Shown one piece after another: positions 8,410-15,934 of a stretch of DNA of 64,000 bases (positions are counted from its first letter, which is position 1; each line of letters starts with the position of its first letter). The translations under genes were made by a program, and so were the position numbers. This stretch comes from an uncultured Clostridia bacterium. GTDB taxonomy: Bacteria; Bacillota; Clostridia; Oscillospirales; Acutalibacteraceae. The stretch covers positions 496,001 to 560,000 of the forward strand of contig CAMEBF010000001.1 of the NCBI GenBank assembly GCA_945912145.1, read 5' to 3'. Below the pieces are notes generated by a model, which was not told the origin of the DNA, searched no databases, and worked only from the letters and a program-made list of their open reading frames with translations.

Positions 8410-9422
8410 ACGCGGACGACCATCTCGCCGTATTCAGCTTTTGCGTCCGCAATAAATTTCTTAACGGCGTCCAGAGACGGCATTGCCGCCGAGCAGCTAT
8501 GCGCGGAAATGAGCATGGAAGCCGAAGCGGAACCAAACTCAAGCGCTTCGATGACCTCGCAGCCGTCAAGGAGCGCGCGGATAAAGGAGGAAGCGTAGCC
8601 GTCGCCGCCGCCGAAGCCCTTGAGCTTTTTCGCCGGGAACGGTTTGATTGTGTAGCTGTTGCCGTCGTTCGTATAGGCGGTCGAGCCTTCCTTGCCGTGC
8701 TTGATGACGACAATCTTCGCGCCGTATGAAGTCCAGAGCTTTGCACTTTCTTCGTCGCTCCCACACACGCCTGTTACGGCCTCCGTCAGGTCGAATTCCT
8801 CACGGGAGCCTAAGATAATATCGCTGTTTCTTGCGACCATGGAATAATAAATAGAAATCTCGTCCTTATTTTTCCATGTGTATTCGCGGTAATCAATATC
8901 GAAAATCAGCGGAATATGATTTTTCTTTGCCAGCATCATCGCTTTGAGCGCGGCCTCTCTCGACGGACTCTGCGACAGCGCGGTGCCGGAGATCAGCAGT
9001 GCCTTTGTGCGGCAGATGTAGTCTTCATCCACATCGTCGGGATGCAGCATTAGATCGGCGACGCCTTCCCGATACATCAGAATGCTGCTTTCGGAGGGGC
9101 TTTTGATCTCCGTAAAGGTCAGACCGAGATTCTCGCCGTTCGTGCAGCGTGTGATATGACTGACATCAATACCGTCGTTCCTGAAATAATCAATGACATA
9201 ATCGCCGAACTGGTCGTCGGAAACCTTGCCGATAAATCCGACTTTTTTGCCCAGACGCGCCATGCCGACCGCGATATTCGCAGGCGAACCGCCGACGTAT
9301 TTATTGAAATTGCTGCTTTCGGAAAGCGGTCTGTTCATATCCGTCGGGTTAAAGTCGATCGCAACGCGCCCAAGCGGGATAAGGTCAAATTCTTTTGAAT
9401 TGTCAAATTCGATGTACTTCAT
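8406..9422 (-). CDS. iolC: 5-Dehydro-2-deoxygluconokinase
   Basis: PfkB-family sugar kinase that phosphorylates 2-deoxy-5-keto-D-gluconate with ATP. The 338-residue product shows the N-terminal sugar-binding motif VGGSPANIAVGMARLG (about residues 43-58) and the C-terminal signature GFGGGDGYASSF with the catalytic Asp, the form typical of IolC. Ribosome binding site AAAGGA precedes the ATG. Together with iolJ upstream and iolB/D/E/A/G downstream the pathway is complete from inositol to acetyl-CoA and dihydroxyacetone phosphate. Confidence 0.94.
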   Translation of the reverse strand: MKYIEFDNSKEFDLIPLGRVAIDFNPTDMNRPLSESSNFNKYVGGSPANIAVGMARLGKKVGFIGKVSDDQFGDYVIDYFRNDGIDVSHITRCTNGENLGLTFTEIKSPSESSILMYREGVADLMLHPDDVDEDYICRTKALLISGTALSQSPSREAALKAMMLAKKNHIPLIFDIDYREYTWKNKDEISIYYSMVARNSDIILGSREEFDLTEAVTGVCGSDEESAKLWTSYGAKIVVIKHGKEGSTAYTNDGNSYTIKPFPAKKLKGFGGGDGYASSFIRALLDGCEVIEALEFGSASASMLISAHSCSAAMPSLDAVKKFIADAKAEYGEMVVRV

Positions 9423-9443
9423 GTTTTCCGTCCTTTCGTGATA

Positions 9444-10661
9444 TCAATCCGCATACGAAACCTGACGTCCCGCGAAAATCCGTGTCAGGACCCGCAGGAA
9501 GGTTTCAAGCGATTTCTGAATTTTGCCTGTTGTATAAACGGCTTTCACCGTATTGTAACCCAAGGAATCGTCCGCATTTTTTAGCGCGTTCACATCGTCA
9601 CGAGTGAACATATCGTACCAGTGTACGACGCGGGTCTCATAAACGGAAGTGTCCTTTTCATCCACCTCAAGGATCCGATACCCGTACTGCGTGGAGAACC
9701 GGTCGCCGTTGTAGCGCGTGCTGAGAGAATTCACGATGTCGATCCCCTGATACTGCACGCCGAACGCGTTGGTGTGATCGTGTCCCGTGAAAATACCGAG
9801 CACGTCGCCCTGTTCAACCATCGCGGCAAACTGGCCGTGATTCGTGTAACCGCAGCAAGGCGTTTCATGCAGTGTACCGTAGTTGATGCCGTTCGGGTCG
9901 AAGCGATAATATTCATTATCGGAATAAATACGTTTGAATGTAAACAGATCGCGGATAGTGGTCTTCTCAAGCGCGTCGTAAATCTCAGGTACGATAATAT
10001 GCTGGAACGCAAGAGAATAGACCGGCTCGCCTCCGTTCAAGGCTCTCAGCATATCGGATTTTGCTTTGTACCATTCGACCTGCTCTTCGAGAACGTTGGC
10101 GTAGTTGCCTTCTTCATCATAGGAGCCGGAATCGAACACCCAGAGATTGAACGCAATGCGAAGACCGTTGCTGCTGAGAACAGGGATATTATAGGTGCCG
10201 CAGCCAGGCAGAAGCTCACCGTCATCGCAGGAGATGGAAACGGAGTATGTATTGTAATACGCCATCAACTCTTCGCGGGACATGGCTCCTCTTTCGGAAT
10301 CGTGATTGCCGAATGTCACGGCAACCGGGATATTTCTGTCTTGAAAAACCGTCATGAGTCTATCGATATAACCCTTTGTGACGGCAGCGTCGTCATCATT
10401 CAGGACATTGTCGCCGGTGATGATCACCACGTCGGGCTGTTCGCGGTCACAGGCAAGAGCAATCAGGTATACGGACTGATCGATATTACTGTCCGCCAGA
10501 TGCGTATCCGTAATGTGCATGATGCGCAGTTTTCCGTTTTCATCAAAACGAAGGGGATTTGCCGTCGTACCGTCCTGCGCCGCAAAGGCAAAGCTGCCGG
10601 AGATTACCATCATTACCACCACCAAATACAATACTGTGAGTTTTTTGAAAAATTTTTTCAT
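9444..10661 (-). CDS. Secreted calcineurin-like metallophosphoesterase in the iol operon
   Basis: A 405-residue protein with a clear signal peptide (KKFFKKL, then a hydrophobic run, cleavage after SFAFA). All metallophosphoesterase blocks are present: DTHLAD, GDNVLNDDD, GNHDSE, FQHIIVPE and GHDHTN, so it should bind two metals and hydrolyse phosphate esters outside the cell. The fold resembles Dcr2/SimX-type phosphoesterases. It lies 12 bases downstream of iolJ and 21 upstream of iolC, so it is part of the inositol operon. This suggests, as inference only, that it frees inositol from extracellular inositol phosphates or glycerophosphoinositol. Phosphodiesterase activity on another substrate is equally possible. 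Confidence 0.88.
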   Translation of the reverse strand: MKKFFKKLTVLYLVVVMMVISGSFAFAAQDGTTANPLRFDENGKLRIMHITDTHLADSNIDQSVYLIALACDREQPDVVIITGDNVLNDDDAAVTKGYIDRLMTVFQDRNIPVAVTFGNHDSERGAMSREELMAYYNTYSVSISCDDGELLPGCGTYNIPVLSSNGLRIAFNLWVFDSGSYDEEGNYANVLEEQVEWYKAKSDMLRALNGGEPVYSLAFQHIIVPEIYDALEKTTIRDLFTFKRIYSDNEYYRFDPNGINYGTLHETPCCGYTNHGQFAAMVEQGDVLGIFTGHDHTNAFGVQYQGIDIVNSLSTRYNGDRFSTQYGYRILEVDEKDTSVYETRVVHWYDMFTRDDVNALKNADDSLGYNTVKAVYTTGKIQKSLETFLRVLTRIFAGRQVSYAD

Positions 10662-10673
10662 AGTTTCCGCTCC

Positions 10674-11510
10674 TTATTGATTCCGGAAGATTCCGATATG
10701 CTTCTTCACATTTTCATACACGGCATCCGCCATTTTAGGAGAAAGCGTAAAATAATCGGGACTTTCCACATCAGCGGTATACGCTTTGGCGGCGTTTGCC
10801 AGTGCGTCAAAGCTCGCCGTAGCAATATTGATTTTGCGAATGCCGAGGGAGATCGCTTTCCGGAACATTTCGGGCGTAATGCCGGTGCCGCCGTGCAACA
10901 CCAGAGGCGTATCGACTGTTTTGTCGATCTCTTCGAGAACATCGAACCGAAGAGACGGCAGGACGGGATAATTGCCATGCGCGTTGCCGATCGCGACGGC
11001 TAAGCAGTCAACCTGTGTTTCCTCGCAGAAGATTTTCGCTTTATCAGGGTCGGTGCAGAGGATTTCATGCTTTGCCGTATCACCCTCATTACCGCCGACA
11101 ACGCCGAGCTCCGCTTCCACTGTCGCGCCGAACGTCGCCGCTTCTGCTTTCACAGCTTTTGTCATGGCGATATTCTCCTCAAACGGAAGCAGGGACGCGT
11201 CTAACATAACGGAAGTAAACCCATAGGAAAGCGCCTGACGAATACAATCCATCGTAAGCCCATGATCAAGATGCACCGCGACAGGAACCGACGCGTTTTT
11301 TGCCGCGGAGACCATCATGGGTGCCATCAGATCAAGCGGAGACTGTTTCAGCCGTTTTTCGGCGATTTGCAGAATAATCGGCGTATTTGCCTCTTCCGCC
11401 GCGCGAACCGCACCGATTACCATTTCCATATTGCCGACGCTGAACGCTCCTGCTGCACAGTTATTTTCCTGTGCCCACTCAAGTATTCGGGACATTTTCA
11501 CAAGCGCCAT
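10674..11510 (-). CDS. iolJ: Class II aldolase, 2-deoxy-5-keto-gluconate-6-phosphate aldolase type
   Basis: A zinc-dependent class II aldolase of the fructose-bisphosphate aldolase family (278 residues). Zinc ligands are visible in VHLDHGLT, VEAELG, AIGNAHGNYP and LVLHGGTGI, with the NIATASFDA phosphate-binding strand near the end. In iol operons this enzyme splits 2-deoxy-5-keto-gluconate 6-phosphate into dihydroxyacetone phosphate and malonate semialdehyde. It is the promoter-proximal gene, with a GGAGGA site six bases before the ATG. A housekeeping fructose-bisphosphate aldolase role cannot be excluded, but context favours IolJ. Confidence 0.88.
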   Translation of the reverse strand: MALVKMSRILEWAQENNCAAGAFSVGNMEMVIGAVRAAEEANTPIILQIAEKRLKQSPLDLMAPMMVSAAKNASVPVAVHLDHGLTMDCIRQALSYGFTSVMLDASLLPFEENIAMTKAVKAEAATFGATVEAELGVVGGNEGDTAKHEILCTDPDKAKIFCEETQVDCLAVAIGNAHGNYPVLPSLRFDVLEEIDKTVDTPLVLHGGTGITPEMFRKAISLGIRKINIATASFDALANAAKAYTADVESPDYFTLSPKMADAVYENVKKHIGIFRNQ

Positions 11511-11548
11511 GGTATTCCTCCGTTTTTTTTACATTTTTTAAGGCTTAT

Positions 11549-11602
11549 ATTTTACAACCTTTTTCAGGTAAATTCAATATCAATTATAAAAATAATTATA
11601 AA
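11549..11602 (-). promoter_or_regulatory. Promoter of the inositol operon with AT-rich upstream element
   Basis: Reading on the minus strand: -35 TTGAAT (11577-11572), a 17-bp spacer, -10 TAAAAT (11554-11549). The 25 bases upstream are almost pure A/T and contain a 9-bp direct repeat (plus-strand AATTATAAA at 11582-11590 and 11594-11602), which resembles an UP element. The spacer holds an imperfect dyad, ACCT and AGGT around GAAAA, that could bind a regulator. No IolR-like gene is in the window. Confidence 0.75.
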
Positions 11603-11608
11603 TTTTTG

Positions 11609-11642
11609 AAAAAAGAGAGAGAGGCATCAGTCCGGCTCTCCC
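11609..11642 (-). terminator. Probable terminator of the NYN-ytvI transcript
   Basis: On the minus strand GGGAGAG pairs with CTCTCTC (11642-11636 with 11623-11617, one G-T wobble), loop of 12, then a T-rich tail. It overlaps the end of the NYN gene and lies upstream of the iol promoter. Confidence 0.55.
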
Positions 11643-12418
11643 TTAGAAAAATTCTTGGAACGAATATAAATATGCTTAATACCGCGATTAGCGGTATCAC
11701 GGCGGTCAATTTCAAAAAGCTGCGTTGCGGCTATGAGCGGAGTAAGCGTGGAATAGCCGTAGTTTCTTGCATCGAACGAAGGCTCTTTTTTGAGAATAAT
11801 ATTGCCGATTTCGCCGAGGAAAGCCCAGCCGTCCTCATCGGCGACGTCGTCTACAGAGCTTTCAATCAGCTTAATCACATTTTTCGGCAGCTTGTTCGTC
11901 TTACTCTTTTTCGTTTTCTTCTTTCCTTTTTCCTCATCCTTTTTGGTTTCAGACTCTAAAATTTCAAGGAAAATAAATTTATCGCAGGCAACGATAAACG
12001 GCGTCGGCGTCTTCTTTTCGCCGAGACCGATCACCTTTTTGCCTGATTCGCGAAGACGGGTACAAAGACGGGTGAAATCGCTGTCGCTGGAAACAATGCA
12101 GAAACCGTCCACATGGTTTTCATACAGAAGATCCATGGCGTCAATGATCATAGCGGAATCGGTGGAATTTTTGCCGGTGGTATAGCTATATTGCTGGATC
12201 GGCGAAACCGCATTTTCAAGCAGAACGTTTTTCCAGCCGCCGAGATCGGGACGCGTCCAATCGCCGTAAATTCGCTTGACAGAGGGCGTTCCGTAGCGCG
12301 CAATTTCCGACAGAATCCCCTTGATATAGGAATATGGAATATTATCGGCGTCAATGAGCACCGCCAATTTCAAATCCGCATTTTCTCCTTTTGTTTCCGG
12401 ACTGTAAATAACACTCAC
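11627..12418 (-). CDS. NYN-domain (LabA/PIN-like) protein with C-terminal LOTUS/OST-HTH domain
   Basis: A 263-residue two-domain protein. Residues 15-150 form an NYN (LabA/DUF88) nuclease-like domain with conserved acidic positions in AVLIDADN, STDSAMIIDAMDLL and IVSSDSDFTRLC. After a Lys-rich linker (about 160-178) the last 80 residues (NVIKLIESSVDD, WAFLGEIGNIILKKEP, TLTPLIAA) match the OST-HTH/LOTUS RNA-binding domain. The family is predicted to process RNA, but no substrate is known for bacterial members of this architecture. The GTG start overlaps the stop of the upstream permease gene (GTGA), so both are co-translated. Confidence 0.88.
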   Translation of the reverse strand: MSVIYSPETKGENADLKLAVLIDADNIPYSYIKGILSEIARYGTPSVKRIYGDWTRPDLGGWKNVLLENAVSPIQQYSYTTGKNSTDSAMIIDAMDLLYENHVDGFCIVSSDSDFTRLCTRLRESGKKVIGLGEKKTPTPFIVACDKFIFLEILESETKKDEEKGKKKTKKSKTNKLPKNVIKLIESSVDDVADEDGWAFLGEIGNIILKKEPSFDARNYGYSTLTPLIAATQLFEIDRRDTANRGIKHIYIRSKNFSKGEPD

Positions 12419-13608
12419 TCCTTCGGTTCTGAAGCTGTAGATGCTTCCTCCGCTTCGTTTTCCTGCGGATGCCTGTTCTGTTCATGTTTGTCGGAGGAAC
12501 GGAAAATATGAATAATACCCTCGTCATTCAGCAATTTCAGAATAATCACAATAAACGGCAGGATAAAGATGCCGATCGCGCCGAATAATTTAATGCCGAC
12601 ATACATAGCCATGATCGTGACAACAGGTGAAATGCCGACCTGACCGGCAACGAGCTTCGGTTCGATGACCTGCCGAATAACAGAAATGGCAACATAAATC
12701 ACAAGAAGTCCGATTCCCAGACCAATTCTGCCCGTCACGAAAGAATACAGACTCCACGGGATGACGACAGTACCGGTGCCGAGAACCGGGACAATATCGA
12801 TCAGCGCGATGAGCAAGCTGACCGTAAAAACATGTGATCCGTCGTATACGCCAATGAGTTTCAGAATGGATAAGCCGATAAACAATTCAGTAGTCGTAAT
12901 GAGAATAATCAGGCCATAAGCCTTGCACATTTTGCCGACTGAGGAAACAAGAATATGTTTTGCACGGACAGCCCTTGCCTTTTTTTCATCAGGAATCTGA
13001 CGCAGGATAAACGTTTTTATATCGGAAAATGCGGACGTCATAAAGCAGGTAGAGACAATGGAGATCAGAACGCCGGCCAGAATGGTCGGTACAGTCGTAA
13101 TCACGCTGCTGATAGGTGAAATAACTTTTGAAATATTATTAGTCAGCGTGTCGAGAATCGCGCCGCTTGTCAGATATGCGCTGAGGGAATCAATAGCGGA
13201 AATGATTGCATCATTTGCTTCGGACGGCAGACGCTTGGCAATATCAAGTTCAAGATAACCGTTTTTGAGAACCTCGAAAAATTCGGCAAGGTTACTGCAC
13301 CGAACCGTAAAATAGGAAACCAGATCCTTGATGGTATTCACAATTCTTACACTACAGAATACGATTGCTCCGGCGATCACACCAAAAACCAGAAGAGAAA
13401 GAACAACACTGATAATACCTTTGGGGGCTTTCTTGCTTTTCGTCAGCAGTTTCAGGGGCTTTTGCAGGATCGCCGCGATCAGAAATGCAAACATAAAGGG
13501 GGCAAACATCCAGAATGCATAGCGCATAAATAGAAAAAACGCTACAGCAAAAATGAGCAGATAAATCACATTAACAATAAACGACCATCGTTTTTGGGTA
13601 TTATCCAT
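12415..13608 (-). CDS. AI-2E family transporter / YtvI-like sporulation membrane protein
   Basis: A 397-residue polytopic membrane protein. Hydrophobic segments lie near the N-terminus (YLLIFAVAFFLFMRYAF and FAFLIAAILQKPL), then in the middle and the C-terminal third, with the PerM/AI-2E family marker DIVPVLGTGTVVIPW and the final IFILPFIVIIL. In spore formers this branch is annotated YtvI; other members export AI-2 or exchange Na+/H+. A hydrophilic, charged C-terminal tail follows. It is first in a two-gene unit with the NYN protein. Confidence 0.85.
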   Translation of the reverse strand: MDNTQKRWSFIVNVIYLLIFAVAFFLFMRYAFWMFAPFMFAFLIAAILQKPLKLLTKSKKAPKGIISVVLSLLVFGVIAGAIVFCSVRIVNTIKDLVSYFTVRCSNLAEFFEVLKNGYLELDIAKRLPSEANDAIISAIDSLSAYLTSGAILDTLTNNISKVISPISSVITTVPTILAGVLISIVSTCFMTSAFSDIKTFILRQIPDEKKARAVRAKHILVSSVGKMCKAYGLIILITTTELFIGLSILKLIGVYDGSHVFTVSLLIALIDIVPVLGTGTVVIPWSLYSFVTGRIGLGIGLLVIYVAISVIRQVIEPKLVAGQVGISPVVTIMAMYVGIKLFGAIGIFILPFIVIILKLLNDEGIIHIFRSSDKHEQNRHPQENEAEEASTASEPKE

Positions 13609-13650
13609 AACTGCACCTCAACAAACATCTTCAATCTTTACTTAAATTAT

Positions 13651-13679
13651 ATAGTACACCTTTTTTCTTCATATTACAA
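13651..13679 (-). promoter_or_regulatory. Promoter of the ytvI-like/NYN unit
   Basis: Minus strand: -35 TTGTAA (13679-13674), 17-bp spacer, -10 TACTAT (13656-13651), about 40 bases upstream of the ATG at 13608. Confidence 0.65.
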
Positions 13680-13696
13680 GCGATTTGCAAATTTTT

Positions 13697-13728
13697 ATAA
13701 AAAACCGTACCGCTATTTTGCGATACGG
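13697..13728 (-). terminator. Terminator of the citrate synthase gene
   Basis: On the minus strand CCGTATCGC (13728-13720) pairs with GCGGTACGG (13713-13705), a 9-bp stem with one T-G wobble, followed by TTTTTTAT. It starts 10 bases after the citrate synthase stop. Confidence 0.9.
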
Positions 13729-13738
13729 CGTTATTATG

Positions 13739-15106
13739 TCATTTTCTGTCTGTCAGGGCGATATAATTCCGTCTGGGCTGGACATTTTTATAGGCAGGAC
13801 GGATAATCTTGCCGGAATTGATAATCTCCTCAATACGGTGCGCACTCCAGCCGGCGATTCTCGCGTCGGCAAAAATCGGCGTATAGAGCTCCTCGGGAAT
13901 GCCGAGCATATCGTAAACAAAGCCGCTGTAGAAATCAACATTCGCACTCACGCCTTTGTAAATCTGTCTCTTTTCGGCGATCGCCGCAGGCGCCAGACGC
14001 TCCACATTTGCATACAGGCGGTATTCGGCATCAAGCCCCTTTTCGTGCGCGAGCTTCTCAACGAAAATCTTGAAAATTTCCGCTCTCGGATCGGAAAGTG
14101 AATAGACGGCATGCCCCATTCCGTAGATCAAGCCGCTGTGATCGAACGCTTCTTTATTCAGAATTTTCATCAGATACGATGAGATTTCCTCATCGTCGTC
14201 CCAATCCCTGACATTGGATTTGATATCCCCGAACATATGACGGACTTTAATATTCGCGCCGCCGTGCTTGGGTCCCTTGAGCGAACCGAGTGCCGCCGCG
14301 ATAGCGGAATAGGTATCCGTTCCGGATGAAGTGACAACATGGGTGGTAAATGTCGAGTTGTTGCCGCCGCCGTGCTCCGCATGAAGCACCAGAGCCATGT
14401 CGAGAAGCTCGGCTTCAAGCGGCGTAAATTTACCGTCAAGACGCAGCATATACAGGATATTTTCAGCGGCGGAATATTCGTGTTTGGGCTCATGAATGAA
14501 AAAGCTGTCGTTGCCTTTGACATAATAATTATACGCCTGATAGCCGTAAACAGACAGCAGCGGAAAGAGAGAAATCAGTCGGATGCACTGACGCAGCACA
14601 TTTCCGACGCTTGTATCATCCGGTTTTTCATCATACGAATAAAGTGCGAGAACGCTTCTCGCGAGAGAATTCATAATGTCACCCGACGGGGCTTTCATGA
14701 TAAAATCGCGCACAAAAGATACGGGCAGCTCGCGGTAATTCGCCAGCACCTCTTTGAACTCGTCTAATTCCTTTTCGTTCGGCAATTCACCGAACAGTAA
14801 AATGTACGTCGTTTCTTCAAAACCGAAGCGTCCTGTCTTCACGATATCGGCTACGATGTCCTTGACGTTATAGCCACGGTAAAAAAGCATACCGTTGCAG
14901 GGCTGTTCTTCGCCATCGATAAGCTGTTTGGACTGAATCTCCGAAATCTCGGTCAGTCCTGTCAAAACACCTTTGCCTTTCAGATCACGCAGTCCGCGGT
15001 TGACCTGAAACTCGGTATAAAGAGCAGGGTCAATCACCCCGTCCTGCATACAGAGCTGTTCATACTTGGCAAGCTCCGGTGCATTTCCCGAATAAAATTT
15101 GTTCAT
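13739..15106 (-). CDS. gltA: Citrate synthase (citrate/2-methylcitrate synthase family)
   Basis: Condenses acetyl-CoA with oxaloacetate. The 455-residue product includes a roughly 60-residue N-terminal extension, as seen in clostridial members. Catalytic residues are visible: His in LVLHAEHGGGNNSTF, His in YGMGHAVYSLSDPRAE and Asp in NVDFYSGFVYDMLGIP. It is transcribed alone or by read-through from metG-tatD, with AAAGGA upstream and its own terminator. No other TCA genes are nearby, so its role is probably glutamate synthesis in an incomplete cycle. A Re-type citrate synthase is excluded, because this is the GltA fold. Confidence 0.92.
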   Translation of the reverse strand: MNKFYSGNAPELAKYEQLCMQDGVIDPALYTEFQVNRGLRDLKGKGVLTGLTEISEIQSKQLIDGEEQPCNGMLFYRGYNVKDIVADIVKTGRFGFEETTYILLFGELPNEKELDEFKEVLANYRELPVSFVRDFIMKAPSGDIMNSLARSVLALYSYDEKPDDTSVGNVLRQCIRLISLFPLLSVYGYQAYNYYVKGNDSFFIHEPKHEYSAAENILYMLRLDGKFTPLEAELLDMALVLHAEHGGGNNSTFTTHVVTSSGTDTYSAIAAALGSLKGPKHGGANIKVRHMFGDIKSNVRDWDDDEEISSYLMKILNKEAFDHSGLIYGMGHAVYSLSDPRAEIFKIFVEKLAHEKGLDAEYRLYANVERLAPAAIAEKRQIYKGVSANVDFYSGFVYDMLGIPEELYTPIFADARIAGWSAHRIEEIINSGKIIRPAYKNVQPRRNYIALTDRK

Positions 15107-15172
15107 GGAATCGCCGTCCTTTCTGACAAGATTTTCCTTTTCATTTCTTTCATTCTATCATGCAAATTTAAA

Positions 15173-15934
15173 CTAAATGTTAAATAACTTTTTTGCGTTC
15201 CGACAGGTTATATCGAGAATTTCCTGCGGATCACAGGCACGAATCTGCGCGATTCTTTGCGCCACATATTCAATATACGGCGACTGATTCCGCTTGCCGC
15301 GCATCGGAACGGGAGCCATATACGGACAATCCGTTTCAAGGAGCAGCTTGTCTTCGGGAACGATCGCCGCGACCTCGACAGGCTTGACGGCATTTTTGAA
15401 CGTGACGGCGCCGCCGAGACCGATATAGAGTCCCAGATTCAGAGCTTCCTTCGCCGTTTCGGTACTGCCTGAAAAGCAATGCAGGACGCCATGCGGTTTA
15501 TATTTCCGCAACAGAGCCATGGTATCGCCGTGAGCTTCCCTGTCGTGAATGATGACGGGTATGTGATTTCTGACCGCCATATCGAGTTGCCGTTCAAACA
15601 CCGACAACTGTATCTCTCTCGGGACGAAATCGTAATGATAATCCAGTCCGATCTCCCCTAATGCAACGCATTTGGGAGACGCTAAGAGCGATTCAATGGT
15701 CGCAAAATCGGATTCGGAGATTCGGGACGCTTCCTCCGGGTGTATTCCGCAAGCCGCATAAATATAATCGTACCGATCCGCGAGTTCTAAAGAAAACTGT
15801 GAGGTTTTTACATCGGTGCCGCAGTTAATAAGACCAACAATGCCCGCTTCGGGTAAGGAAGCGAGCAAGGCATCACGGTCGGCGTCAAACTGCTCATCGT
15901 TATAGTGAGCGTGTGAGTCGAAAATCGAATTCAT
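15173..15934 (-). CDS. TatD-family metal-dependent hydrolase (YcfH type)
   Basis: A 253-residue TIM-barrel hydrolase. Metal ligands are visible in IFDSHAHYNDEQFD, LGEIGLDYHYD, PVIIHDREAHGD, GVLHCFSGS and LETDCPYMAP. TatD enzymes are DNases or D-aminoacyl-tRNA-related hydrolases. The start codon overlaps the metG stop by one base (TAATG), and metG-tatD is a conserved Firmicutes pair. Confidence 0.93.
   Translation of the reverse strand: MNSIFDSHAHYNDEQFDADRDALLASLPEAGIVGLINCGTDVKTSQFSLELADRYDYIYAACGIHPEEASRISESDFATIESLLASPKCVALGEIGLDYHYDFVPREIQLSVFERQLDMAVRNHIPVIIHDREAHGDTMALLRKYKPHGVLHCFSGSTETAKEALNLGLYIGLGGAVTFKNAVKPVEVAAIVPEDKLLLETDCPYMAPVPMRGKRNQSPYIEYVAQRIAQIRACDPQEILDITCRNAKKLFNI

Noticed and set aside
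9444-9520. Amphipathic C-terminal tail on the iol-operon phosphoesterase
   Set aside because: Its end (SLETFLRVLTRIFAGRQ) is weakly amphipathic and followed by a polar stretch, so I did not count it with the two clear tails.
9621-11003. Open frame of 460 codons antisense to the phosphoesterase and iolJ
   Set aside because: It crosses the boundary of two real genes and has no start signal or recognisable domain.
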